64,000 nucleotides of DNA from Polaribacter vadi (GCF_001761365.1 NZ_CP017477.1:2044501-2108500), one strand, 5' to 3'. Counted from the first letter of the stretch, positions 1 to 8,964 are shown. The notes: generated by a model from the sequence alone, not told the origin. Made by a program: numbers and translations.

Positions 1-409
1 GTTCTTTGAGTTTTTCAAAATACGTTCTAGATTTATTATCTCTGCTCAATCGAATTACTTGTTGCGTAATTGTACTTCCTCCTCTTTTTACACTTCCTGC
101 TTTTAAATTTTGCTTTAAAGCATTAAAAATTGAAATCGGATTAAATCCTGGATGACTATAAAAATACTCATCTTCAAACTGAATTAAACAGATTTTAAAT
201 TTCTCTGGAACAGCATCATTATGAGGAAATCGCCATTGACCATCTTTTGCAATTAAAGCACCTAAAAGTTCATCATTTTTACTCGTAATTACTGTAGATG
301 TTGGTTTTGTAAATAATTCTTTTGGCAAACAAAACGCATAGAAAATCAACAGAATAACAAGGAATATTGTTTTCTTTTTATGTTTTAATATGTAGTTTTT
401 GATGTTCAC
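1..409 (-). CDS. pbpC: Penicillin-binding protein 1C, N-terminal part (runs off window)
   Basis: The first 136 codons of a bifunctional peptidoglycan glycosyltransferase/transpeptidase; the rest lies beyond base 1. Reading from a GTG at 409-407 gives a short basic N-terminus, one membrane anchor (about residues 16-30), then the GT51 transglycosylase hallmarks: FEDEYFYSHPGFNP (the catalytic-Glu EDxxFxxHxG motif) and RGGSTITQQ. PBP1C polymerises glycan strands at the outer face of the inner membrane. The next gene upstream on the same strand is an alpha-2-macroglobulin, the known genomic partner of pbpC (as in Escherichia coli yfhM-pbpC), which supports 1C rather than 1A. No ATG is available nearby; an AGGGAG purine run lies just upstream of the GTG. 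An interrupting repeat and small ORF now separate it from its partner. Confidence 0.88.
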   Translation of the reverse strand, partial: MNIKNYILKHKKKTIFLVILLIFYAFCLPKELFTKPTSTVITSKNDELLGALIAKDGQWRFPHNDAVPEKFKICLIQFEDEYFYSHPGFNPISIFNALKQNLKAGSVKRGGSTITQQVIRLSRDNKSRTYFEKLKE

Positions 410-425
410 TTTTGATATTTTTCTC

Positions 426-452
426 CCTGTAAGGTTTCAAAAACCTTGTAGG
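426..452. repeat. Short palindromic repeat, AAGGTTT family, copy 1
   Basis: Arms CCTGTAAGGTTT (426-437) and AAACCTTGTAGG (441-452) pair at 10 of 12 positions around a 3-base centre. The same core recurs at 1007-1039, 43710-43732 and 55969-56020. This copy lies directly upstream of the pbpC start, so it is not simply a terminator for that gene. Confidence 0.65.
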
Positions 453-474
453 TATTTTCTTTTTTTTAAAGTTT

Positions 475-569
475 AATTGTCATTTCGAAATGAGCCTTTC
501 TAGGCGATTAAGAAATCTCATAACGTTTTCTAATCGTGTGAGATTTCTCCTATCATCGAAATGACAATT
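475..569. repeat. REP-like palindromic element, copy 1
   Basis: A 95-bp element with perfect 14-bp terminal inverted repeats, AATTGTCATTTCGA (475-488) and TCGAAATGACAATT (556-569), and an inner inverted pair AGAAATCTCA (511-520) / TGAGATTTCT (539-548). A nearly identical second copy in the same orientation is at 882-968. I recall sequences of the form GTCATTTCGA...GAGAAATCTC as widespread intergenic repeats in Flavobacteriaceae. No ORF is inside it, so it would be a non-autonomous element. Confidence 0.8.
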
Positions 570-848
570 TTACTTTTTGTTTGATCTTATAATTAGCAAA
601 TAAAATTTATATCCTACCAAACCTCCAATAAAGGATGATAGTATAAAATTTAAAAAATTCGGTCCAGGATGTCCATTATCAGCTCCTCCTGCACTATAAA
701 AAAGTTTCATAAAAGCATTCATTTCGTTCACATGATAAAAACAAACATCAGGAATTAATAAATCATAAATAATTGTAAAACTTAAAAGAAATAGACCAAA
801 TGCGCCAAATGAAATTAAAAAATATTTTAATCCTTTATTCTTTTTCAT
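570..848 (-). CDS. Small hypothetical membrane protein between two repeats
   Basis: I do not recognise this protein of 92 residues. It has a basic start (MKKNKGLKYF), one hydrophobic segment near residues 8-30, a loop containing AGGADNGHPGPN, and a second hydrophobic segment near residues 67-85, ending in a basic tail. It is probably an inner-membrane protein with both ends cytoplasmic. The reading frame extends upstream to a GTG at 878, but that start lies 4 bases from the second repeat, so I prefer the ATG at 848. Its stop abuts the first repeat. It interrupts the otherwise conserved pbpC / alpha-2-macroglobulin pair. Function unknown. Confidence 0.55.
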   Translation of the reverse strand: MKKNKGLKYFLISFGAFGLFLLSFTIIYDLLIPDVCFYHVNEMNAFMKLFYSAGGADNGHPGPNFLNFILSSFIGGLVGYKFYLLIIRSNKK

Positions 849-881
849 ATCACTTTGAAATTTGATTGAAACATCCACTTT

Positions 882-968
882 GTCATTTCGAAATGAGCCT
901 TTTTAGGCGAGTGAGAAATCTCATAACGTTTTCTAATCGTGTGAGATTTCTCCTATCGTCGAAATGAC
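882..968. repeat. REP-like palindromic element, copy 2
   Basis: An 87-bp copy of the element at 475-569, in the same orientation and differing at only a few positions. Its terminal arms are GTCATTTCGA (882-891) and TCGAAATGAC (959-968), with the same inner GAAATCTCA/TGAGATTTC pair. The two copies bracket the small ORF at 570-848 as direct repeats. Confidence 0.8.
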
Positions 969-1006
969 AATTCGTGCTTTTTAGTTTTAATTTTAGAATT
1001 ATTAAA

Positions 1007-1039
1007 AACCTACAAGGTTCAAAAGACACCTTGCAGGTT
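1007..1039 (-). terminator. Palindromic repeat acting as terminator of the macroglobulin gene (copy 2)
   Basis: On the minus strand, 11 bases after the stop of the gene at 1050, AACCTGCAAGGT pairs with ACCTTGTAGGTT (11 of 12) and is followed directly by a T-run. It is a copy of the AAGGTTT-family palindrome and also has the form of a Rho-independent terminator. Confidence 0.6.
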
Positions 1040-1049
1040 AATTCAGTTT

Positions 1050-4000
1050 TTACTTCACAACCTCAATCCAAGCCCCTTTAGTTCTCACTAAATAATCATT
1101 GTCATACATGGCTTCTACTTGAATTCCTGGCAAATAATAAGTTCCTAAATACGACGCATTTAATAAAACTGTAAAAGCTTTTGTTTCTGATGTATTTCTT
1201 TTTCGATCTAAATCAAAATAAAAATTAACACGATCATCTCTAATATCTGTGTAACGTGCTTCGCTTTTTGCTGTGGTACCAAAATCGGTAAAACGTGTGT
1301 TTACAATTTCCCAACCTGAAGGAAAAATTTGCGTTAAAGCAATATCTTTTACAGCCACATTTTTTGGATTACTTACTGTAATTTCTGCCACAAAATCTTG
1401 ACCTTGTTTTAAACTTTTTATATCAATCTTACTACCACTCAAATCTTTATAATTCAGAGAAACATTTAAACCTCTACTTTCTGCAATTTCATCACCTAAA
1501 GGCAATTTTCCAGAATTTACAATTCTTACAAATACAATATTGTTATCATTATTTTTAAAAGTGATTTTATTCGTTCCTTTCTTGATTTCTAAAGTTCTCT
1601 GAACCATAGAACTCGCTGTTTTTACAACTTCGGATTTCCCATTATTTGTGTAAGACAAATTCATAGATTTACCTCCGTTTTTCACCACCATTTTTCCAAT
1701 TGACAACAAACTAAAAGCTGTAGTTTGTGTGCTCATCCAAGAATTACTCGACAATTCTTTTGCAATTGTTTTGGCAACATCTTTGGTGTTTTTATCGTTC
1801 GTTAACAACATCGTTTCTAAAGCCATAGCTCTATTTCTAGTCTCAGAACCATAATTGTAATAATTATATCCAGCGAAATTTAAATCGGCTTTTTGCATAA
1901 TTTCATCAGCGGCTTCTTTTTGCCCAACCAAAGCATAGGTTGCAGCTAATCTCCATTTTGCTTCGTTAGAAATTTGCTTAAATTCTCGTAATCTATTCAT
2001 GGCAGATAAATCTGGACTGCCAGCTAAAGCCAATGTATATAATGCATATGCTTGACTCAAATCTCTTGAATTTTGATTGTATTTTGGTCGCCAATTCCTA
2101 ACGGCTTCTTTTTGAAATTTGATAAAATTACTCTTAAAAGTAAATGGTAAAACAAAGCCTTTTTTCTCTGCTTCTAACATAAAATGACCTGCATATGTGG
2201 TTCCCCAATCACTAATGTAACTTTCTCCCATCCAATAACTCAAACCTCCATTTGCTTTTTGGAAATTCCCTAAACGTGCAATTCCGTTTTCTATATTTTT
2301 TTGAATTTCCAGTTTTTTAACCGAAGTTAAATCGAACAAATCTGTTAAAAATAATTGTGGAAAAACGCTTGATGTTGTTTGCTCTACACAACCATGTGGA
2401 TATTGAATTAAATACGCTAATCTTCCAGAAAAATTGATTGGCGGAATTGTTGACAACTCCAAAATTGCAGTATTTGTTCCCTCAATTCCAAAAGTTTCAA
2501 AATCAATAGTTTGAGATTTATTTCCTTCAATATCCTTGTCAATAACTTTGGATGTAATTGGGTTTGGATTTACAACATCTAATTCCACTTTATAAGTCGA
2601 TTTCTCTCCATTTCCAGTCGCAATAATTTCAACAGTATTTATACCATTTGCTTTTAAAACATCCAACTCAAAATACAGCATTTTTTCATCTGGTTTTTCA
2701 AAACTGATCCTTTGTGTTTTGTTTCCTAAAACTGCAATTCCATTGGACGTTTTCACTTCAATTTGTACGTTTTTCACTTTTTCATCCATCGCAAAAATGG
2801 TAATTGGCAGCGTAACTTTTTCTTTTGGCGATAATTTTCTTGGCAAAGTAGCTAAAACCATTAAAGGCTTTTTAACAGCCACAACTTTCTCTGCATTTCC
2901 AAAAGCTTCAGTTTCTACATCTCCAGCAATAACCATTGTTCTCACAGATCCAATATAATTTGGCAACGTAATTTTATGCGATTTTTCTGCTCCTTTCTCC
3001 AACTGAAAAGGTCCTAAAAATTTGACAACTGGTTTAAATCTATTTGCTTTTTGGTTTTTACCTTTGGCTAAATTTCCATCTCCACCAATGGCAAAAACTT
3101 GATCTACACTTCCAGAATAAGCTCCAATTACATCATCAAAAATATCCCAAGTTTTTACACCTAAAGCTTCTCTTGCATAAAAATCGTTGTACGCATTTGG
3201 GGTTCTATATCGTGTTAAATCTAACAAACCTTCTTCTACAACTGCCAAAGTGTAGGTCATTGGTTTGTTGTTTTTTTCTGATACTTTAACTGTAAATTCT
3301 TTTTCTGGTTTTAGTTCTGCTGGCATTTCGATTTGTGGTGATAATTTTGTGGAAACGTCTTCCACCAAAATCGGAATTATTCCAAATAATCTGATTGGCA
3401 AATCGTTTTCTGTAGCTTTGTGTGGTTGTAATAAAGAAATATTTACAAACACATTTGGCGTCATATTTTTAGTGATGACAAGTTCTGCAGTTGTGGTTCC
3501 TTTTGTAGTTTTAATCCATTTAGTGTCCAACACTTTTGTACCATTTTCTATACTGATGAGCGCTCTTCCTTCACTTCCAGAAGGAAATGTAATTTTTGCA
3601 GTTTCACCAATAGTATACGTTTCTTTATCCGCAGAAAAAACCAACATTTTTGCAGCATCTTTATCATTAGAACTTGAATTGCGCCACCAATTTCTATAAA
3701 AATAAGATGTTCTTCCTGTAGAATGCCCACTTTTTTTATCTAAAACTCGTATTAAAAAACGCCCATTATCTCTTTCTGGAATGTTCAAATTAAAACTTCC
3801 CTTTCCTTCAGCATTCGTATTTACTTTAATAGTTTGATACGATTTATGATAAGTGCTTGACGAATATTTAGATAAATTATCATCAGAAGAACTCCACCAC
3901 CAACGCCAATTTATTTGATAAATTGCTATTTCTAAAGCTCTATTTGGTGTTGGTTTTCCATTTTCATCTACAGAAACCACAGAAAAGTTTTGGTTTTCAT

Positions 4001-6602
4001 CTGTAAAAAAAGAACCATATCTATTGCCTTCAGGAGATTTTAAACCTACAAAAGAAGAAAAAGGTGCATATTTTTTTGTGAAAGCATCCATAGAAAAATC
4101 ACCTCCATTTTCGAAAGCTCTCACTAAAAACTGAACGTTTAACATTCCTGGCGCATTTTCGCCAACCGTTAATTTACTGTTTATTTTTGCTAAACCATTT
4201 TCATCTAATTTACCATCAAAAATAGTTGTTTCTTCGGATGAAAAAGTTCTTGATGGATCTGAAAAAACATAATCATTATACCCTTCAAAACTATAATTTG
4301 TGGTAGAAATTTTAGCTTTCACTTCTGCTTTTAAGTTTTTTGCTGGCGTTCCAAAAAGCCATTTTACATCTAAAGTTCCTTTAATTGGTTTTTTGCTGGT
4401 TAAAATTTCATCACCAAAATCAATCTTAATTTTCAAACGATTTGGTTTAACAGTTTCAATTTTTAAATTCTTGTAAAACTTTGCACCACCAACAGAAACT
4501 TTTGCTGTGTAATTTCCTGTTTTTGCTTCTTGTGAAGTTGTTACTGGAAATTTGAAAAAATTATTCAAGTTTTCTGCTGTTATTTTTTTGTACATCAGTT
4601 TTCCACTTGGATCTGTAATTTCCATTTTTACAGGATGATTTTTGGGCAGTTTATTATCAGCATCATTCAGCACAAAAGTTAAATGAAGTGAATCTCCAGG
4701 TCTCCAAACTCCACGCTCTCCATAAATGTAACCTTTTAAGCCTTTTTGGGTTTTGCTCCCAGAAACATCAAACTTACTTAAAGACAAAGAATTACCATCA
4801 AACAATTTTATATAACCTCTATTTTTTCCTTTGGATGCAATTGCAAAAGCCGCATTTTTTGTAGATTCAATCGTTACAAAACCTTCAGCATTTGTAGTAC
4901 CTTTTGCAATTTCTTGTTGCTGAAAATTATACAATTTAACAGTAGCCTCAATAATTGATGTTGTGTTTAAAATGTTTGTAATTGCGAAAAAATACGAGTT
5001 ATTTTCTCCTTTTTTTGCGATGATTCCTAAATTGGAAGCCAATAAATTTTGCGCAACTATTTTATCATCACTATAATACGCAGCATTGCATGGGTTTTCT
5101 CTTTCTCGCCAATTATAGCTGTAATTTTTGTAACTATACAACTCATTATCCCAATATAATTCTTCTCTTTCATCCTCTTCAAGATCGCTTAAATTATATT
5201 CTTCCTCATAATATTCTTCCTGATAATCATCATTTTTTTCGACTGATGAAGTACCTTCTGAACAATCATAAAAAACCTGATTTTTGTTAAAACTTAACTC
5301 AACTCTATAAATAGCTCCAGGTTCCGTTTTTACCATTTCAGCAATATCTACACTATAAGCTTTCCATTTTTGTGTGTTATTTTTTTCGTCATCTATTAAA
5401 GTGATGGTTTTTTTAGCAACGCTTCTCCCAACTTTTTTTATTTGATAATCTTCATTACTGTTGATGTTATTTTCCTGCAAAAATTGCAACACATTATCTT
5501 CATAAATTTTGATGATTCTAACCTCTACTTCTTTGACATTTATGGCTTCAAAATTAAATTTTAAATCGTCTGAATTTGGTAAAATTGTTCCGTTTGAAAT
5601 TGCTCTAATTTGTGGTTTTTTCTGTTCGAAAGTAATTGATTCAGAAAAAGCAGTTTTCAATTTATAATCATCAGAATTTTTAATTCCTTCAAAAACAGAA
5701 ACCAAAATATTATCTTCAAATTTATGATCAGCATATACTTTTAACTCATTCCCATTTACAATAAATCTTGGGTTGTCTACATTTTTAATTGTAACTAAAC
5801 CATCAAAATTTTGTTGCTTTTTTAACGCATCAGAAAAATTAATCGAAATATATTGTTCCGCTAAATTATTGACACTTATATCAACAATTTTAAAATTATT
5901 TTTACCAGGAATTAAAACGTCACTTTCTCCTTTAGAGTCTGCTTTTATAATATTTCCATCCCAAGAAACAGTTAATTTTGAATCTTCTACAAAACGCTGA
6001 ATGCTATCAATTTTAAACTCAAAAACCTTTCCTTTTGCAAAAGATTCGTTCCAAACTACATTTTTTTGAGTACCATTTTGTGATGCTTCAACTAATTGTT
6101 TTGCGTTTTCTAAAGTGATGATATCCGCAGATTTTAAAACACCTTCTAGATATTGATATTCCTTTGAATAGGATTGCAAAGTTTTTGTTTGCACATTAAA
6201 ATTAGGTGTAATTGTTTTAAATTGAAACGTGTAATTTTTGAAGGCTTCATCAATGTTTTTATAAATTTCACTCAGTTTTAAAATAACTGTATATTCTGTA
6301 TCTGTTGCTAAATCTTCATCAGGAATAAACGTAAAAGCGTGATTATTTAACGTTTTTAATGTTCCTTGCACAAAAGGTTCTATGGATAAAATATCTGTAG
6401 AAATTTCTTGATTTGCTTCCCAACCATTAATTTCTTTCCTTAAATTTATATTGATGTTTGCCGTTTTTGAAACAACTCCAGAAGTTGTGTAACTGATATA
6501 TTCTTTGAACTTATAAATACTATCAGTTTTAACTTTCTCTTTTTTACAAGAAAGAATCAAGAGAAAAAAAGCAAATGTAAAAAGTAGATTTTTGGTTTTC
6601 AT
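1050..6602 (-). CDS. Bacterial alpha-2-macroglobulin lipoprotein (YfhM/ECAM family)
   Basis: An exported broad-spectrum protease trap thought to protect the periplasm, partnered with PBP1C. The 1850-residue protein begins with a lipoprotein signal ending LLILSC (Cys19). Stacked beta-sandwich (MG) domains follow; the MG entry motif GVWRPGDSL is in the middle third, and the A2M segment with SVRTMVIAGD comes before the thioester domain. The thioester signature GCVEQ is intact, with Cys at residue 1405, in PHGCVEQTTS, followed by an alpha/alpha-toroid region. I moved the start 7 codons in from the longest frame because the downstream ATG begins the lipoprotein signal. An acidic, Tyr-rich stretch lies around residues 475-515. 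A possible -7 element TATTTTTG lies on the minus strand at 6635-6628. Length and order fit the family; confidence is high. Confidence 0.93.
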   Translation of the reverse strand: MKTKNLLFTFAFFLLILSCKKEKVKTDSIYKFKEYISYTTSGVVSKTANININLRKEINGWEANQEISTDILSIEPFVQGTLKTLNNHAFTFIPDEDLATDTEYTVILKLSEIYKNIDEAFKNYTFQFKTITPNFNVQTKTLQSYSKEYQYLEGVLKSADIITLENAKQLVEASQNGTQKNVVWNESFAKGKVFEFKIDSIQRFVEDSKLTVSWDGNIIKADSKGESDVLIPGKNNFKIVDISVNNLAEQYISINFSDALKKQQNFDGLVTIKNVDNPRFIVNGNELKVYADHKFEDNILVSVFEGIKNSDDYKLKTAFSESITFEQKKPQIRAISNGTILPNSDDLKFNFEAINVKEVEVRIIKIYEDNVLQFLQENNINSNEDYQIKKVGRSVAKKTITLIDDEKNNTQKWKAYSVDIAEMVKTEPGAIYRVELSFNKNQVFYDCSEGTSSVEKNDDYQEEYYEEEYNLSDLEEDEREELYWDNELYSYKNYSYNWRERENPCNAAYYSDDKIVAQNLLASNLGIIAKKGENNSYFFAITNILNTTSIIEATVKLYNFQQQEIAKGTTNAEGFVTIESTKNAAFAIASKGKNRGYIKLFDGNSLSLSKFDVSGSKTQKGLKGYIYGERGVWRPGDSLHLTFVLNDADNKLPKNHPVKMEITDPSGKLMYKKITAENLNNFFKFPVTTSQEAKTGNYTAKVSVGGAKFYKNLKIETVKPNRLKIKIDFGDEILTSKKPIKGTLDVKWLFGTPAKNLKAEVKAKISTTNYSFEGYNDYVFSDPSRTFSSEETTIFDGKLDENGLAKINSKLTVGENAPGMLNVQFLVRAFENGGDFSMDAFTKKYAPFSSFVGLKSPEGNRYGSFFTDENQNFSVVSVDENGKPTPNRALEIAIYQINWRWWWSSSDDNLSKYSSSTYHKSYQTIKVNTNAEGKGSFNLNIPERDNGRFLIRVLDKKSGHSTGRTSYFYRNWWRNSSSNDKDAAKMLVFSADKETYTIGETAKITFPSGSEGRALISIENGTKVLDTKWIKTTKGTTTAELVITKNMTPNVFVNISLLQPHKATENDLPIRLFGIIPILVEDVSTKLSPQIEMPAELKPEKEFTVKVSEKNNKPMTYTLAVVEEGLLDLTRYRTPNAYNDFYAREALGVKTWDIFDDVIGAYSGSVDQVFAIGGDGNLAKGKNQKANRFKPVVKFLGPFQLEKGAEKSHKITLPNYIGSVRTMVIAGDVETEAFGNAEKVVAVKKPLMVLATLPRKLSPKEKVTLPITIFAMDEKVKNVQIEVKTSNGIAVLGNKTQRISFEKPDEKMLYFELDVLKANGINTVEIIATGNGEKSTYKVELDVVNPNPITSKVIDKDIEGNKSQTIDFETFGIEGTNTAILELSTIPPINFSGRLAYLIQYPHGCVEQTTSSVFPQLFLTDLFDLTSVKKLEIQKNIENGIARLGNFQKANGGLSYWMGESYISDWGTTYAGHFMLEAEKKGFVLPFTFKSNFIKFQKEAVRNWRPKYNQNSRDLSQAYALYTLALAGSPDLSAMNRLREFKQISNEAKWRLAATYALVGQKEAADEIMQKADLNFAGYNYYNYGSETRNRAMALETMLLTNDKNTKDVAKTIAKELSSNSWMSTQTTAFSLLSIGKMVVKNGGKSMNLSYTNNGKSEVVKTASSMVQRTLEIKKGTNKITFKNNDNNIVFVRIVNSGKLPLGDEIAESRGLNVSLNYKDLSGSKIDIKSLKQGQDFVAEITVSNPKNVAVKDIALTQIFPSGWEIVNTRFTDFGTTAKSEARYTDIRDDRVNFYFDLDRKRNTSETKAFTVLLNASYLGTYYLPGIQVEAMYDNDYLVRTKGAWIEVVK

Positions 6603-6730
6603 AGTCGTGAAGTTTATAAGCACAACTCAAAAATACGGATTTAAGTATGGAAAAATCAGAAGAATTAGAATTCGTAACTTTTTAGTTAGAATTTGATAAC
6701 TCTTGAAATAAAATTATTTTTTTAGCACAA

Positions 6731-6763
6731 AAAAAGCTAAATTCAAATTGAATTTAGCTTTTT
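6731..6763 (-). terminator. Terminator downstream of dps
   Basis: A near-perfect palindrome: AAAAAGCTAAATTCAA (6731-6746) pairs with TTGAATTTAGCTTTTT (6748-6763). On the minus strand the stem ends in a T-run, 24 bases after the dps stop. Confidence 0.8.
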
Positions 6764-6786
6764 AAATATTTTAATATTTATGATAA

Positions 6787-7263
6787 TTATTTAGCAACTG
6801 TTGCTCTTAACATCCAAGCCATTTCTTCATGTTCTTGCATTAATCCTGTTAAGAAATCTTCTGACCCAACATCTTTACAATCTTCACCAACTTTCGATAA
6901 ATTTTCTCGAATATACTGTATAATTGAATCGTGATCTTTTAATAAAGCTACTGTATAATCGTGACTTGTGTTATCTCCATCATACTTTTCAGATAAATTT
7001 GTTAAATTTAAAAACTCTTTTAAAGTTCCTGGAGCGTAATGACCAATTTTTCTAATTCTCTCTGCAACACTATCTGTAAATAGTTTAATCGCATCATAAT
7101 GTTCCTCAAAAAACACATGTTTTGTATGGAAATCGTGTCCTTCTAAATTCCAATGAGCTCTTAATGTTTTTGTATACAATACAAATTCATCTGCTAATAA
7201 CTTTCCTAATATGTCTGAGACTTCTTTTCTGTTTTTTTCCGATATTCCAATATTTGTTTTCAT
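6787..7263 (-). CDS. dps: Dps family ferritin-like DNA-protection protein
   Basis: A 158-residue protein matching the Dps/miniferritin family in length. It oxidises Fe(II) with hydrogen peroxide, stores iron in a dodecameric shell and protects DNA under oxidative stress or starvation. The intersubunit ferroxidase ligands are all present with correct spacing: His37 (in AHWNL), His49, Glu53 (FFEEHYD), Asp64 and Glu68 (DSVAERI). The N-terminus is short and only mildly basic, so DNA binding cannot be judged. It is a single-gene unit with a strong terminator (6731-6763) and 167 bp of A+T-rich upstream DNA in which I see no clear promoter. Confidence 0.95.
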   Translation of the reverse strand: MKTNIGISEKNRKEVSDILGKLLADEFVLYTKTLRAHWNLEGHDFHTKHVFFEEHYDAIKLFTDSVAERIRKIGHYAPGTLKEFLNLTNLSEKYDGDNTSHDYTVALLKDHDSIIQYIRENLSKVGEDCKDVGSEDFLTGLMQEHEEMAWMLRATVAK

Positions 7264-7430
7264 CTATATATTTTTTAATTAGTGATTCGTTTTAAAATTT
7301 AGAATAATTAGTACTTCTAAAATCTGTTGCAATTTATAGCTTTAAGCAGTATTTTATTTGCCCTATTAAATTATTTTTTAACGTAATCGATAATTTATTT
7401 AGATTAATAAATATTAAATTTGAGTTTTGC

Positions 7431-7877
7431 TTATTTCAAATAAACAGCTTCAAAAACAGCTAAAGGAGCTCTTCTACCAATATTTAGGGATAAAATATCG
7501 TCTTTAATTGTATAGTTATCTGCTAATTCAAAAACCTTTAAAAATTCAGATTCGTTAAAAGAAATACCTTGACAAGCCATTAATGTTGTACTCATGCTTT
7601 TAAAACGAATTCTATTTCCTTTTTCTATTGAAAACTGACCAACAAGAGAATTACAACCTGCAAAACCAGATACAGTGCTATCATTTGCTTTTAATGTAAA
7701 AAAGATTTCTCTTTTTTGATTCTCTTCCATTTTTATATCTTTTCCCTTAAGGATTTTTAGTTTCCAATATTTTCCTGTTATAGACTCATCAAACGAATCT
7801 ACTTTCTGTTCTTTTTTTGAGTTACAACTCATTACAAAAATTGATAATACTGTTATTACGAATATTTTAATTTTCAT
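7431..7877 (-). CDS. META-domain (HslJ-like) lipoprotein
   Basis: A 148-residue lipoprotein: the signal peptide ends in FVMSC (Cys18). One META domain follows (about residues 33-146), recognised by GFAGCNSLVGQF and TLMACQG, the two conserved Cys-containing motifs of the HslJ/META family. In Escherichia coli HslJ is a heat-inducible protein linked to novobiocin resistance; the biochemical role is unknown. Upstream, a minus-strand TATTTTTG (7905-7898) lies 20 bases from the start, with a TTTG 16 bases further up, so a Bacteroidota-type promoter is likely. It appears monocistronic. Confidence 0.85.
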   Translation of the reverse strand: MKIKIFVITVLSIFVMSCNSKKEQKVDSFDESITGKYWKLKILKGKDIKMEENQKREIFFTLKANDSTVSGFAGCNSLVGQFSIEKGNRIRFKSMSTTLMACQGISFNESEFLKVFELADNYTIKDDILSLNIGRRAPLAVFEAVYLK

Positions 7878-7979
7878 GTTTTTTTTTAAATTAATTACAA
7901 AAATAGTTTACGTTTAAAATACAAAGAATTTATTAAAAACAAAATTTTGTTAATCTACAATCTTAAAATTAGCGCATAA

Positions 7980-8010
7980 AAAAACCTTGATAAAATTTAT
8001 CAAGGTTTTT
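7980..8010 (-). terminator. Terminator after tRNA-Cys
   Basis: Perfect 15-bp arms AAAAACCTTGATAAA and TTTATCAAGGTTTTT around a single base, starting 3 bases after the tRNA 3' end; the minus-strand stem ends in T residues. Confidence 0.85.
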
Positions 8011-8012
8011 CG

Positions 8013-8083
8013 AGGTGTCTAGCGGATTCGAACCGCTGTACATGGTTTTGCAAACCATTGCCTAGCCACTCGGCCAAGACACC
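8013..8083 (-). tRNA. trnC: tRNA-Cys (GCA)
   Basis: The minus strand folds into a 71-nt cloverleaf. The acceptor 5' strand GGTGTCT pairs with AGACACC; the D arm contains GCCGAGTGGCTAGGC, the anticodon stem-loop is ATGGT-TTGCAAA-ACCAT, and the T arm has GGTTCGAATCC. The anticodon GCA reads UGC/UGU. The discriminator base is U, the main identity element of tRNA-Cys. CCA is not encoded. It has its own promoter and terminator. Confidence 0.97.
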
Positions 8084-8100
8084 TTTTATATTTCGGATTG

Positions 8101-8130
8101 CAAATTTACATAAATTTATAATTTCTACAA
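8101..8130 (-). promoter_or_regulatory. Bacteroidota-type promoter of tRNA-Cys
   Basis: On the minus strand, TTG (8130-8128), a 19-base spacer and TAAATTTG (8108-8101) match the Bacteroidota sigma-A consensus TTG-N19-TAnnTTTG exactly, 17 bases upstream of the tRNA 5' end. The spacer length is the same as in the rplM promoter at 21845-21874. Confidence 0.8.
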
Positions 8131-8143
8131 GCCTTTTTTATAC

Positions 8144-8500
8144 TTATCGTTTTTTTGAAAGAACAATTACAACTTCCTCTACATTTCCACCAATTGGTGG
8201 ATTAATTTTTGAAACAGAAACTGTAGCTTTTTGTACCATTCTTAATTCTTTAAAAAAGCGATTTAAAATACGTTGCGCAACTTCTTCTAATAATTTAGAA
8301 CGAATTGCCATTTCTTCTTTTACAATGTGATTTAAATGCACATAATCTACAGTATCAGAAAGTTCATCGGTTTTTGATGATTTTTTTAAATCTGCTTTTA
8401 CCTTTACATCAACTCTGTATTCTGAACCTATTTTTGCTTCTTCATCTAAACAACCATGAAAAGCATAGAGTTTAATGTTTTTTACTTTTATTATTCCCAC
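8144..8500 (-). CDS. folB: Dihydroneopterin aldolase
   Basis: A 118-residue enzyme of folate synthesis that converts 7,8-dihydroneopterin to 6-hydroxymethyl-dihydropterin and glycolaldehyde. The family motifs are present: YAFHGCLDEE near residue 12, DTVDY near 49, the active-site region KLLEEVAQRI with its conserved Glu, and the VSKINPPIGG strand with the catalytic Lys near residue 98. It lies 15 bases downstream of the DUF2452-like gene and is probably cotranscribed with it. The tRNA-Cys promoter begins 14 bases after its stop. Confidence 0.93.
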   Translation of the reverse strand: MGIIKVKNIKLYAFHGCLDEEAKIGSEYRVDVKVKADLKKSSKTDELSDTVDYVHLNHIVKEEMAIRSKLLEEVAQRILNRFFKELRMVQKATVSVSKINPPIGGNVEEVVIVLSKKR

Positions 8501-8515
8501 TTAAATATCTTGTTG

Positions 8516-8926
8516 TTAGTCTATTTTTTCCCACATTTTGTCTGTGTTTAATCTGAAAGAACCAATGTACTCAAAATTGCATTGTGCTGGTTCTATGATC
8601 GACAAAAATGGCTCTCCATTTCTATTATTGTATAAATGATAGTTTTCGCCAAATATTGGCTCGAAACTGAACTTTGCATTGTAGATTAAATCATTATACT
8701 GAAACTTTTGCATTAAGTTTTCGTATTCTTTTTTAACCTCATCAAACTTAGATTTTAGTTGTTTGTTTACACGTGTAATTCCATCGTTTTTCCAACTTGC
8801 TGTATTTAATGGCTTAATTACTGGTGAACTTGCTGATGTGCCATAAGGTTTTAAAGCAGCATCATATTGTTGTGTTTCTTCATTAAAAACAACTAAATCT
8901 GGCTTTTTTTCTGCATCATTCTTCAT
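8516..8926 (-). CDS. DUF2452-like conserved protein
   Basis: A 136-residue soluble protein without signal or membrane segment. The layout is a disordered N-terminus (about 1-45), a helical piece (KSKFDEVKKEYENL), then a beta-rich C-terminal part with PIFGENYHLYNNRNGEPFLS. This resembles the DUF2452 family, whose function I do not know. A minus-strand TAAATTTG (8939-8932) ends only 5 bases before the ATG, which would give a very short or absent leader if used. Cotranscription with folB is likely. The family assignment is from memory of the motif pattern. Confidence 0.6.
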   Translation of the reverse strand: MKNDAEKKPDLVVFNEETQQYDAALKPYGTSASSPVIKPLNTASWKNDGITRVNKQLKSKFDEVKKEYENLMQKFQYNDLIYNAKFSFEPIFGENYHLYNNRNGEPFLSIIEPAQCNFEYIGSFRLNTDKMWEKID

Positions 8927-8964
8927 AGGTACAAATTTACAATAAAAACAAGGTGAAAATTAAG

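Noticed and set aside
3265..3699. 144-codon plus-strand ORF inside the alpha-2-macroglobulin gene
   Set aside because: Antisense shadow of a conserved gene, without start context or recognisable motifs.
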